Source: Leptobrachium leishanense (lineage: Eukaryota; Chordata; Amphibia; Anura; Megophryidae). From it: a DNA stretch of 64,000 bases. The notes under the pieces are model-generated. The model was not told where the DNA came from. It did not search any database and worked only from the letters and a program-made list of their open reading frames with translations. The DNA lies in contig CM019064.1 in NCBI GenBank assembly GCA_009667805.1, forward strand, positions 107,358,328 to 107,422,327. The letters are read 5' to 3'. Positions 22,067-32,892 of this stretch are shown here, piece after piece. A program made the position numbers and the translations under genes. Position 1 is the stretch's first letter. Each line of letters begins with the position of its first letter.

Positions 22067-22903
22067 GGGTTTGTCAGGTGCCTCCCTTTGGACAAGACTG
22101 CACCAAGACCTAGTTCGGAGGCGTCAACTTCTACTTGGAAAGGCAGAGCCGGATCTGGATGTCGGAGAACAGGGGCAGTAGTGAATGCTTGTTTAAGTGC
22201 CTCAAAGGCTTGACTGGCTTGAGGTGTCCATTTCTGATTTCCCACCCCTTTCTTTGTCATAGCCGTGAGGGAGCTACCAAGGCTGAAAAGTCTTTAATGA
22301 ATCTCCGATAGTAATTAGTAACCCCAGAAACCTCTGGATGGCTTTAAGCCCTTGGGGTAGAGGCCAGTCAAGGATTGCTGAGAGTTTTTTAGGATCCATT
22401 TGAAAACCCTCAGGGGTTATTATGTAACCAAGGAAATGCACTGTTTCTATGTCGAATAAACATTTTTCTAGTTTACAATACAATCCAGCCTCCAATAGTT
22501 TTTTCAATACTTGTTTCACGTGGCGTGATGAGTTTCCATATCAGGAAGAGTATATCAGGATGTCATCCAGATATACTATGACGAACGCTTGCAGAAAGTC
22601 CCTTAGGGTATCGTTTATGAGGTCCTGAAAAACGGCTGGCGCATTACATAATCCAAAGGGCATCACCAGGTATTCATAATGCCCGCTACGTGTATTAAAA
22701 GCCGTTTTCCATTCATGCCCCTTTTTAACCCTTACCAGGTTGTAAGCTCCGCGTAAATCGAGCTTTGTATATATACGGGCCCCTTTTAATCGGTCGAATA
22801 ATTCTGTTATGAGAGGTATGGGATATGCATTTCTTATAGTTATCCTATTCAAACCTCTATAATCAATGCAGGGTCGCAGATCTCCCTCTTTTGGATGAGA
22901 CAA
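21988..22903 (-). pseudogene. Gypsy-1 reverse transcriptase and start of RNase H
   Basis: Three consecutive frames cover one enzyme. From 22903 to 22541: [43 protein letters not shown] and the catalytic YLDD. From 22519 to 22274: CKLEKCLFD, VHFLGYIITPEG and the IQRFLGL thumb end. From 22260 to 21988: [16 protein letters not shown] and the RNase H opening [16 protein letters not shown]. The aspartates of the polymerase site are intact. The breaks near 22530 and 22268 are frame changes, not large deletions. Confidence 0.92.
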
Positions 22904-23049
22904 AAAAGAAACCTGCTCCTGCTGGAGAGGAGGACCGTCTGATGAATCCTCGCTCTAGATTCTCCCTTATGTATTCCTCCATAATGTCATTTTTTTTTGT
23001 GACAAAGGGTATACGTGTCCTCTAGGAGGCATAGTACTGGGGAGTAACT

Positions 23050-23560
23050 CTATAGCACAGTCATATGGCGATGTGGTGGTAGAGCCTCAGTCCTGGCTTT
23101 AGAGAACACCTCCTTTAATGCCAGATAACATTCAGGGACCTCTGTGGATAAAGGAGGGGCTGTGGCAATATTGAGGCTACCAATCACATTGACCCTGCCC
23201 AAGCAATTTGACTGACAACTAGGACCCCAACATTTTATGTCTCTCTGGACCCAATCAATAACCGGGTTGTGCTCTGTTAACCATGGAAACCCAAGAACGA
23301 CAGGACATGAGGGAGATTCGATAATTTGAAATCTTATCGTTTCACGGTGCAAAACTCCTGTTTTCATACATACATCAACAGTGTCGTGAGTGATATGTGG
23401 ACATGACAGGGTTTTCCATCTATGGCTTCCACCATTAGAGGCTTCTCCTTAGAACCAGAGGTAAGAGGTTTTTTGGCAGCAAAAATATTTGTCCATGAAA
23501 TTACCTGAGGCCCCAGAGTCTAAGAACGCCTCAGTCTTGAGGTGAACCCCCTCCCAGGTT
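23050..23560 (-). pseudogene. Gypsy-1 aspartic protease region
   Basis: A retropepsin active-site triplet in the context FLDSGAS is readable on the minus strand at about 23525-23500. It is followed in another frame (23367-23050) by the closing part VVLGFPWLTEHNPVIDW, the usual end of the chromovirus protease. The two parts are separated by a frame change near 23380-23440. Confidence 0.85.
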
Positions 23561-24600
23561 AGGGAGATCGGTACCAGAATCCTGGATTTTTTTTTTTCAC
23601 TATCCACAAAGGAGGCATACAGAGAACCGATAACCTGGGTATTAGCTGTCTTTGACCCGATTTGCCACTCTCACCCCTGCTAACCCTGGTCTCTGAGGAC
23701 ATTGAAGGCGGAAATGATCTGCCCCTGCACAATAGAAGCAGCCCCTTTTCTCTTCTGTGAGCTCTTTCTGCTTCCGAAATACCCGTTTTTCCTATTTGCA
23801 TAGGTTCAACGACTGGTATATCTGTTTTTGCGTTCTCCGGGTTACCTGACGTACTGGTGTGTCTGGGTAATAAGGGTAAAGGAGGCAAGACCCTTCTGGG
23901 TCTGTCTCTGGGGTGTCTCCTTTCCCTAATTTGATCGTCCATGGCTATGCAAAAATCAATCAGATGGTCCAGATTTTCTGGTAATTTTAAGGGAGCCAGC
24001 TCAAACATAAAAGCCTCGTTCAGGCCTTCGGTAAAGGCTAAGGTTAAAACGTCGTTCGGCCAAAGCACCTCTGAAGTCAGAGTCTTAAACTCTATGGCAT
24101 AGTCGGAGACCCTCCTATTACCTTGTTTAATGTGAAACAAGGACCTACCCGCATTGGTAGCCCTTCTAGAGGATCAAAGGTACGTTTTAACTCAGAGGTA
24201 AAACCCTCATAGTCATAGATGATGGGTTTCTTATTTTCCACAAGGGCGTAGCCCATAATAAAAGCTTTTTCTGTTAAATGATTAATCAGATAGCCCACTT
24301 TGGCTTTATCAGACATACAGGACCCTGGGTTATTCTCGAACAAGATCTCGAGTTGGGTCAAAAAACCCCGGCATAAGCTTGGTGCCATCATAGCGTAAGG
24401 GTGCCTTCATACTAAGCCTATGTCTTTCGGGAGAGGCCGAACTGACCCTAGGCAATACCGGGTCTGGAGGTTTGTGGTTCCTGTATTGGACTGATTTAAC
24501 AGGGTTTGCAGAGCGAGAGCAATCTGGTCATCCTATGGTCCTGCTCTTCTTGTCTGGCTGCGATACGTGCCAACTGATTAGAGAGGTCTGCGGGATCCAT
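23559..24600 (-). pseudogene. Gypsy-1 gag
   Basis: A start codon at 24600-24598 opens a short frame beginning MDPADLSNQLARIAARQ just downstream of the LTR. Then 24391-24092 carries the capsid start (FENNPGSCMSDKAKVGYLINHL, YDYEGFTSELKRTFDP), and 24140-23559 the capsid end (FHIKQGNRRVSDYAIEF, LNEAFMFELAPLKLPENLDH). A CCHC zinc knuckle (C-FY-C-AGAD-H-FRLQ-C) is readable near 23740-23695, but in a different frame from the capsid. At least three frame changes are present. Confidence 0.88.
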
Positions 24601-24614
24601 TGGCCCTGACGTAA

Positions 24615-25234
24615 TGTCACGATTTCCCCTGAATACCAGAATAGTGGTCCCTATACGTAGACCGATTTCTAACCTTCCGATCCTTGAATGGTCGGCACAA
24701 CTAGACAGAAATTAACCAGACAATATACAAAAAAGGGTAAACACCAGACAGATGTACAGAATAGAGTATTCGTTCTCCCTAGGACCTTAGTAATATAAGG
24801 GGTAGTCTGATGTGTGCTTAGGGTGCCACACAGACCGACCTCGGTACCAAAGTTAAGGGCAGAACCGTGAGAAGAGTTAATGCCAATACCAGGTTATGCA
24901 CAGGGTGGTTCGTTCGCCAATGCCAGGGGTCATACACAGAATGGTTCGTTCGCCAATGCCAGGGGTCATACACAGAATGATTAAAGTCAGAAGCAAGGTC
25001 AGACACAGATAATAGCCAAAATACACAAGAGCTCTGCGGGAAGTGAATACCACGTCAGGGCACCGGCGACTCTGTGAGGCTGGGCTTTAAACCCGGCGGG
25101 TCTGCGTCAGCGCGCCAGCCCCGCCCCCCGGCGTCCCACGTGTGTGGAACCTGGCTGCGATATCACTCGGCGCCTGGTCAGCGAGCAGCGAGGAACTGCT
25201 GCCAGGCGCCGCCGGAACGGGGGCATATCGTGAA
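24615..25234 (-). repeat. Gypsy-1 5' LTR
   Basis: The 620-bp LTR is almost identical to 19402-20026. The differences I see are mainly 1-2 bp indels in short homopolymers or dinucleotides (around 24710, 24893, 25118, 25195 and at the very end, GTGAA for GTGACA) plus very few substitutions. The right flank is CCTGC, the same target duplication as the solo-like LTR. Confidence 0.92.
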
Positions 25235-25490
25235 CCTGCCCGTGAAGTGGCAGATTTGTAGGATGTATAGAAACATCGCCATCAGAGACCCACACACGAC
25301 ACCTAGCCACCCTTAAGGGGTTAAAATGCAGGGACTGGCTACTATCCTGTTAGATGAGGGAATATATTATATGTATAAAGCAAGGTATATATGACAATGG
25401 ATAGTCAGAGACTCTAGAGACTCAGAAATGTCTATCATAAAGCGTACAAGCTAACACAATAATAATTGTATGCTCACATAGGCCCTTCGG
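25235..25490. repeat. Duplicated flank of Gypsy-1, copy 2
   Basis: It matches 20027-20282. The first ~38 bp are hAT-3 sequence shared with 57566-57603. The rest, including an AAGGGGTTAA block at about 25314, is anonymous. It continues uninterrupted into the remaining hAT-3 right half. Confidence 0.88.
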
Positions 25491-26116
25491 GAGAGGTACA
25501 TGACATACAAATACTGGAATATTACGTTTAAATCTAAGGAGTGTGATAAAGATTTTATTAAGCCCTTGATGACAAATGACGTAACATCTACATCATTAAT
25601 GATTGGCTTTACAGAGCCCTGGTCTTAAGGGGTTAAACAGCATATCAGAGGATCATATAGTAGAAATGAACACTTCTTAGAATTCAGAACAAGCACAGTG
25701 TTTGTTCATACATGTGCAGGAGCCACACCCAGTCTGCAGGCAATGTATCAAATTCATGAGACCAGACTAATTAGAAGCACATGTTATTTCCAAACACTAA
25801 TGAAACACCTGTTGTTTACGCCGTTTGAGAGCACAGCTCATTTAGAGGTGAGAATCTTTGCACCTAGACATTAGGTAGTTTTTTAATTCAATATCTAATA
25901 AATCGTTGCTTATAATATTCTGCAGTAAAGAGTCTCTTTTATTTCTAGATTTTTTAGTATTTTTTAAGCATTTTTTATACTTTTTTCAAAATGGTTTTTT
26001 TTCTCGAACTCGAACCGAACACGCTAAAAAGTTCGAAGTTCGTGAGCTTTCGAACTGCCAATGTTCGAGTCGAACTCCGAACTGATCGAACCAAACAGCT
26101 CATCCCTATTATTAAC

Positions 26117-26920
26117 CCCTTCATACCACCAGAAGGACCAATAAGTGTTAATCATGACAGAAGAGTTTAGGAAGACAGTATCTGAAACAAAATATACCAC
26201 TTCAATTTGACCATCAAAAAACTTTGTAAGATGGTTCTAATTGTGCTCATGGAAGTGCAGCTGGAATTTTTTTATAGTAATGTTTTGAGAAGCCATTTCA
26301 AAATGGAATCAATAAAAGTAAAGCCTTTAAGGGGAGTTAATTGAGGGTTACTGATATAGAGAGCTAATATTCTTGGCAAGGGAAAAGTATTTCAAAAGGC
26401 ATTGCATTACACATGCAATATGAGCTTTTTAGAAGCAATATGCTTATAATCAATGTACTAATTGAATTATAATGTAGTTTTTGGTAAGTATTGTAGTCTT
26501 TCAACACATTATTTAATAATTTATCAAGGGCCACAACTCTGTGCGAAAGGTTTATTAATGTGGCATGGTTCTCCGATATTGACTGTGTTTGATAATGTTT
26601 TGTTCTATGTGCACACGTACTGACGTGCCTCCTGGCGTCTGTCGCAGTGTTTTGACGCTGCGACGGGGCCGGCCACACGCTGTAGCACACACAAGAATTG
26701 CGCTCATTACAGCAGGCGTGCTGCGTCCGTTTAGAAAGTTTCCCCGTCAAAGCTCTAGCGCACGTTCGACGGGGCTGCAAAGCGCGATCCTCCATAGAGG
26801 TGGCCAGACGGGCGTCAGATGGGCGTCAGAGTGGAAAGAACGTCCACTCTCATGGACGTTTATTCTGCTCGTAAAAACGCTCGTCCTACACCAGCCTGAA
26901 ATGTAGAAAGTCTTGACAAA
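26117..26920. other. Anonymous sequence
   Basis: CCCCTTCATACC immediately after TTATTAAC makes TTAACCCCTTCAT, so hAT-3 may have landed at the end of an older TTAA element. 26590-26880 is CpG-rich (GCGTCTGTCGCAG, GACGCTGCGACGG) with a local foldback but no assigned family. No gene is supported. Confidence 0.45.
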
Positions 26921-27690
26921 TGCTCAAAATTTCCACTCGCCTGCTTGCGTTTGGCAAGTGGCAATTAAGTGACGGAGAGTGGAAATGCACACACAGGCAG
27001 CATGATAAATTATATTGTGCTGCCTGCTCTACGTATTCCGGCAGCTGGCGTGTTTTTTTTTTCTTTTTTTAGGCACGGCCGCCGGCTAGAGAATCGAAGA
27101 TGGTGGCCGGCCAGTGACTCCCTCTGACGTCAGAGGGCACACCAGACGTATGTCACATATACCTGCCCGCCCTGGTGTTCTCATCCGGCTGCACCCTGCC
27201 TGCCTCCCTTGCAGCACCACCAATTTACTCTGCTCACGCTGTGGTCTAATGTATGGGTATACATATATCTGGGGTCTGGATGTACATGTATCTGTGATTT
27301 GATGTGTCTAGGTATACATGTATCTTAAGAAATTGTGGAGATGAAAAAAATGCATTTTAAAGTTTATTAAAAGTTGAGCATCAGTTACTACACATATTAT
27401 GTTTGCATCCCCATTTATGTAAAGCACTTATTCTCCTTTCTGTTTACATTACTTTATGTTAATATTGTGTATTAATTAATATTAATGTTGTTATTATTTA
27501 TTTTTGTAACTTTAGCCTGAATAAAACATTTAACAGTGTCATTTAATAAAATAATTTAAGAGAGTGTGTTTAGGGACAGAGTTAAGGGCAGGGTAGGGGT
27601 TAGGTGGAGCAACTGGTGGAGAGTAACTCTTAAGGCCTGGCTTAATAATTATCTAGCAGAGCTCTGGACTTGAAATTTTGAGCCATGCTA
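26921..27690. mobile_element. Old relative of the CAGGCCTCAAAAT MITE
   Basis: The left part (CTCAAAATTTCCACTCGCCTG at 26927, slightly diverged) and the right part (complement of GGCTCAAAATTTCAAG at about 27680), with the inner AACTGGTGGAGAGTAACTC and TAAGGCCTGGCT blocks, match the two halves of 7855-8020. They are separated by about 600 bp of unrelated sequence, so this is a longer ancestor or a copy with an insertion. The target duplication is not recognisable. Confidence 0.5.
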
Positions 27691-28254
27691 TAGATAATTA
27701 TTAAACACATTTAACATTTTGAAAATATAGTAGCAAAAAAGCAAGCTATTTCCAATTAACCTGGACTTTCTATTCTAGATGGAAGGGTGATTTGCTAGGG
27801 TTTGCTCACAAAATCTCTGTTCCAGGTAACCTGCTACAAATATAGGGAATGTATTCCATTTGAAGCGACAGAAAGGATTGCCATGGGACGCCGGAAGGAC
27901 ACCAGAGTACTTCTCAGCATCCTTCAACATGAGGTGAATACAGGCAGTGCAAGAACCTCTCTCTTCACTGAGTGATGAGTGGGGAGTTTAACAATGTTTT
28001 AAGCTATTTATTTATGTGTTTTTGCAAATTACATAATAACAATTTGAAAGCACTCTACACACAGTCACAGGCAAGTCAGTCATCATTCAAATGAACCTAT
28101 CGCGGGTTGCCGTGGATATTTGCATGGTTGCAACCATTACCCAGCACCGGAGCTGAGAAGTGGCAGAGGTGGAGTGCGGAGATCGTGGAAGTATATATAT
28201 ATAAGGGTTGTGGTGGAGGACAAAAAGTGAGATAAAAAGCCTCCACACTATAAC

Positions 28255-28385
28255 AAGTGTGTTTATTATTGCAGAAGCCACTTGCACATCACAGCAATTC
28301 AATGAATTGCATCCCAGAGCTCCTGTGCCACATTCCCCATATGCAGCAAGGAATTCTGGATAGGATATGCAAATGACATCTGTAT
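28255..28385 (+). repeat. Dispersed repeat with octamer ATGCAAAT, copy 3
   Basis: It is the closest match to the reverse of 7698-7850: TTATTATTGCAGAAGCCACT, CACATCACAGCAATTCAATG, CCCAGAGCTCCTGTGCCACA, ATGCAGCAAGGAATTCTGG, ATATGCAAATGACATCTG. The following TATATATG is the target of the next hAT. Confidence 0.7.
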
Positions 28386-28392
28386 ATATATG

Positions 28393-29623
28393 CACGGCTG
28401 GCGCTGCCGCTAGGCCAACTAGGCGGGCGCCTAGAGCGTAGCACCCGCCTAGGGCGCAGCCGGCCCGACCAATTGTAAAAAAAATAAATAAATGCCCGCG
28501 GGCAGCCTGGGGCGGCCACGTGCTACAGCCAGCCCCAATACGTGCCGGCTTCGCCGCCGTCGTCAAGGACACGGAGGCGTGGACTTGGTGCTTCCAGCTT
28601 CCTGGACCAAGTCCACGCCTCCATCTCCTTGATGCCAGCGGCGACACCAGCACGCATTGAGACTGGCTACAGGAAGACAGAGACAGCGCTGGAGGCAAAT
28701 ATCCATGTGTGAGCTGCTGGGCAAGTATCCTTGTGTGAGCCTGGGGGCAAATACCTATGTGTGAGCCTGGGGGTAAATATCCATGTGTGAGCCTGGGGGT
28801 AAATATCCATGTGTGAGCCTGGGGGCAAATATCCATGTGTGAGCCTGGGCATAAATATCCATGTGTGAGCCTGGGGGTAAATACCCATGTGTGAGCCTGG
28901 GGGTAAATACCCATGTGTGAGCCTGGGGGCAAATATCCATGTGTGAGCCTGGGGGTACATACCCATGTGTGAGCCTGGGGGTAAATACCCATGTGTGAGC
29001 CTGGGGGTAAATACCCATGTGTGAGCCTGGGGGCAAATATCCATGTGTGAGCCTGGGGGTAAATATCCATGTGTGAGCCTGGGGGTAAATACCCATATGT
29101 GAGCCTGGGGGCAGATATCAATGTGTGAGCTTGGGGGCAATATCTCCATGTGTGAGCTGGGGCAATATCTCCATGCCATGTGTTAGCTGGGGCAATATAT
29201 CCATGTGTTAGCTGGGGCAATAAATCCATGTGTTAGCTGGGGCAATATCTCCATGTGTGAGCTGGGGCAATATCTCCATGTGTGAGCTGGGGCAATATCT
29301 TCATGCCATGTGTGAGCTGGGGCAATATCTTCATGCCATGTGTGAGCTGGGGCAATATCTCCATGTGTTAGCTGGGGCAATATCTCCATGCCATGTGTGA
29401 ACTGGAGGCAAATGTACCTATGTGAGCTGGGGCAAATGTACCCATGTGAGCTGGGGGCAAATGTACCCATGTGAGCTGGGGGAAATTGTACCCATGTGAG
29501 CGGGGGGCAATATATCCACCATGTGAGAGCTGGGGGCAAATGTACCCATGTGAGCTTTTTTTGGGGGGGGGGTGCAAGTAGCTGGTCTTGCCTAGGGTGC
29601 AAAATGGTCTAGCACCAGCAATG
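28393..29623. mobile_element. hAT-4: non-autonomous hAT with internal minisatellite
   Basis: The termini CACGGCTGGCGCT (28393) and the complement of CATTGCTGGTGCT (ending 29623) match at 10 of 13 positions. They are flanked by an 8-bp duplication TATATATG (28385-28392, 29624-29631). Adjacent to each end is a CCTAGGCG/CCTAGGGTGC block, as in other vertebrate hATs of this type. Most of the interior is the array 28690-29560. No transposase is present. Confidence 0.8.
28690..29560. repeat. 25/26-bp minisatellite inside hAT-4
   Basis: Units of 26 bp (GTGAGCCTGGGGG, TAAATA, CCATGT) fill about 28730-29130. Shorter 25-bp units (GTGAGCTGGGGCAATATCTC, CATGT) fill about 29130-29400, some with an extra CCATG. 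Units of GTGAGCTGGGGGCAAATGTA then CC fill up to about 29560. The unit type thus changes in blocks along the array. Long ORFs on the minus strand (up to 380 codons, 28087-29229) with HTWIF/PRLTHGYL repeats arise from this array and are not taken as genes. Confidence 0.93.
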
Positions 29624-29631
29624 TATATATG

Positions 29632-32249
29632 TAATTTGTATATAACAAAATAATCACAAATTGCAGTAAAATAAAGTTTATTTTTTATTTTCATACCAAA
29701 TAATTTAATCTTTTTAATTGAATGTAATTATTATAACAGGCTGGTTTTAAACTTTAAAAGCACCTTATTCCATTTTTTTAAACCCTGGAAAGATATCATT
29801 GTGATTACTAGATGTGACACTATGCTAACAGTAGAAGAAAAGTTTAAACCTCTTTTTGATTGCATTTTAAATGAATCATTTTAAAGTTCAAAATAACATT
29901 TCTGAAATTTCACATCGCAATAGCATACACAAACATATCTTACATAAGAAGTGCTGTGAGTAAGTATGGAATTCAGAGGTGTCACATTTAATGTAATTAA
30001 TATAGTTTTGCTTACTCATCACTTTTGTGTGTTCTCTATTTTATAACGTCCATGTGCAGGATGTGAATCTCCGCGATCTTAAACTGCAGCAGCTGTGTGT
30101 TTTCTATGAACTGTTTTCTGTCACTAAATATAAAAAGCATATCAGCTGCAACAGTGTTTGGAGATATTGATGACTTACACTAGTGTGAAACAGGAGAAGC
30201 ATAACAGCTGGAGCATGGGGACAGGCAGGGTGAAACCAGGATAACACAACATCTTTTAAAGGGATAGAAGGCTAAAGAATGAGGCAAATGGCAGAGAAAT
30301 ATATGTTTCCACTCACTATCAGTAAGTCACTTATTACAATCCTATCTATAAACCAACCAATGTGATAAACAACTGATTTGTGTAAATCAATATAAGAAAC
30401 ACTCGTGGATGAAGCTAATCATGGCTACCGAGATACCTATATCTTCTTGGTTGTCACAGTTTCTGCAGAGCATGAGGTTACCGGATAATAAAAATCTAGC
30501 GGGACGGCCTCATCAATTGCACAACTGTGATTATTGTAGGCTTCAACACTTTAGTTTATTTTTCTGCTTTATATTCAAACGCCCCTATTCCTCCAGTTAG
30601 GGAGTACATCTGTGAGTACTAGCTACTACCATGAGTGGAGACAGTCACCACTTAGTGTTACTGGGTCCCACATGGGAATCTGGTAGGTGAGAATAGCTGT
30701 AGGTGGTAGGATCTGTGTTTGAACTGGTTGTAATATGATTTTCTCTTGCAGATTCACCTAGTTTACAGTAGCACCATTTTCTGCCCATTTTTTTTTGCAC
30801 ACACAGCATGAATAATGAGCTGTTTGGAATCACTTGTTATTCAAATGCTAGTTCCAGTTTTGCTCAAACACATCCCAAATAAATTCCAACTTTCCGTCTT
30901 TATGTGGATCAATCTCAAATTGGTGACAGCTCCACTTTCCGAAAGAGAAATCCGCCGTGCTTTCCCAGTGAGCCACTGGACATGCCCAATTTTGAGTGGC
31001 CTCATCCTTTTCACTGGCAACCAGACTCTTTTATAGAAAAACACACCCATGCCCTTCATACCTAGTTCTTGCGCACCCCTTTTCTGGGTACAACTGTCCT
31101 TTTGCGCACCACCAATGGTGCAAGTAACATACTGGCGTGTCCTTTATTCATACTCTCTCCTGAGATTAGACCTTCCAATGGTGGGAGATATGCAAACAAG
31201 TAGGAATCATACAAAAACCTGATCGGTAACTTGTGTTGGCATAGCAAGTGGAGCGCTAACAATTGCGTGAGAACCCACAATATTGACCAGGCTTCATGCA
31301 GTTTACTATTACACTTAGAATACTGTCAAAGTTTCCTTAAAGCATTTATACTTCTAAATTGTAATGGGTAATAATTTCAATAGCAAGAAAATCATAAAAT
31401 TACCAACTGGACATGATTAAATCAGGAGTCAGGTCAAATGGGAATACCCGGGAATATGGTTATTCCACTATTTTAGCAATGGGAATTTAAGGGCTTATTC
31501 ACAATCCTGGCATTTTAAAAAATGTAAACCCAAAGAACGACAAGAGAAGCGTCACAGTGCAGCAATTTTCACAAACATGCCTATGTTTAATGGTGTTTCC
31601 AGGGCTTAAATACATTGGGAATACATGGAAATGCTAATTTCTCTGCATTTACCAGAGGAATGGCATTCTGTTACATAAAGAACACCACAGCTTCAGATAA
31701 TCTTTATTGTAATCAGAATCATGGGTTGACAGAATCATAATGCGTTCCTACTTTTATGTTTTGGGACTTGGTCCCTGGAAAAACTAATACGAAAGAATCA
31801 AAAAAAATACATGCTCTGCACAAAACTGCTCCAGCAATAGCACTCTTACAATATTTAATGAGAATCACATGTAATTAAACAAGCAGTTCTTCTATAGTAG
31901 TAATAATTATAAATACTGTGTATATATATATATATATATATTCTATAGCGTATATATTTCATGTTTGTTTGGTATTTTTGTACATTTTATCTATGTGTAA
32001 CCCTGAGTTTTCCAGAGATAAACAAGCATTCTATTAGCTTTTTCTTAAATAGACCACAATAATCCTGTATGTAAAAAATAAGCATTTTAGCATCTGAACC
32101 TATTTACCTAATTTCAGACTACATGAAGTAAATAATATTTCTTCAGAAGTCAGAGACTCTGTTTGTCTCCCTTCTGATTCTTATTCACTGCAAGTGGATG
32201 GGATTTCTGCTGTTTTTATTGAGTGTTAAGGAACAGAGGGAATGGGGAT
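29632..32249. other. Anonymous sequence, no gene seen
   Basis: AT-rich sequence without a recognised element or ORF. A TA microsatellite is present at about 31919-31941. Confidence 0.6.
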
Positions 32250-32676
32250 TTAACCCCTTCACTACCAAGTGATTTTCCAAAAAAACATTGTCAGAAACCA
32301 GTGGTTTTTTTTGTAAAATCATTTTTAATTCATTTTACAGTATCAAATATTTGCGTTTATACCCATTGCATTTTTTTTCTTAAAATAATATATTTTTGAC
32401 CAGTTGATGGCGCCATCTACTGCCAAATTGAGTTAGAGGTTTGAGCAGCTGTTCTATTTTCTTCTATTTCTCCCTGCATCGGCTACTGAAAGCTTGATAT
32501 TTCAGAGCTTTCACAGCTGATTTTGCAGTTTTAGTTCCTTGGGCATTACGCAGGGCTAAAACTTTGGGGGCACCTTTTGGGCTACAGAACAGCATATCGA
32601 GATATCTCGATATCAGGGCACTAGATGGTGCCTTTGAAGCCCGAGATATCTCGATACTGGTAGTGAAGCTGGTGAA
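32250..32676. mobile_element. TTAA-type palindromic MITE, second copy
   Basis: It starts TTAACCCCTTCACTACCAAG and ends in TACTGGTAGTGAAG followed by a decayed end. It is the reverse of the element split by the LINE at 10574-13065. It has internal palindromes around CGAGATATCTCGATATC and a conserved ATGGCGCCATCTACTGCC block. No coding capacity. Confidence 0.75.
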
Positions 32677-32892
32677 ATAATTATACGGTGGCAGGAGGCA
32701 GAAGCAGAAAATAAACAGAAACTACAGGTTATTCAAAATGAAAAAATTTAATAAAATGTCATTATTTCACAAGCCTTTTCAAATAATTACAGAGAATCAT
32801 GCCACAATTGGTATTTGATGGAATAAAACCAGAAGTAGTGTACATGCAAGTGATCTCTCCTAAATTATCCCGTTTTTGCCAGTAGCAACTTA

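Larger units (their letters stand above)
20283..25234 (-). mobile_element. Gypsy-1: chromodomain Gypsy retrotransposon, degenerate
   Basis: On the minus strand the order is LTR (25234-24615), gag, protease, reverse transcriptase, RNase H, integrase, chromodomain, a G-rich polypurine tract (just right of 20324) and only the first ~40 bp of the second LTR (20323-20283). A C-terminal chromodomain and the single gag-pol order are typical of vertebrate chromoviruses. No TGG-starting primer site follows the LTR directly (the next bases are TTACGTCAGG). The coding region is split into many frames, so this copy is not autonomous. Confidence 0.93.
17837..26108 (-). mobile_element. hAT-3: non-autonomous hAT carrying nested elements
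   Basis: TAGGGATGAGC at 17837 and its complement ending at 26108 are flanked by an exact 8-bp duplication TTATTAAC (17829-17836, 26109-26116). The left end (17837-18067, 19312-19396) aligns with 57242-57565 of hAT-2, so the element lies in the same reverse orientation. Its own sequence is interrupted by a TTAA element (18068-19311) and Gypsy-1 (from 19402). Between Gypsy-1 and the right end I see no transposase, only anonymous sequence plus a block (about 25890-25985) shared with the interior of the 0.9-kb inverted-repeat element. It is therefore a non-autonomous derivative. Both ends show subterminal TTCGAACTCGAA-type motifs. Confidence 0.92.

Noticed and set aside
24600..24625. tRNA primer-binding site next to the Gypsy-1 5' LTR
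   Set aside because: The bases after the LTR (TTACGTCAGG) do not begin with TGG; no tRNA complement could be recognised by eye.
28087..29229. 380-codon repetitive ORF as a structural protein gene
   Set aside because: The frame exists because of the 26-bp minisatellite, runs through the hAT-4 end and the octamer repeat, and has no promoter or exon logic.
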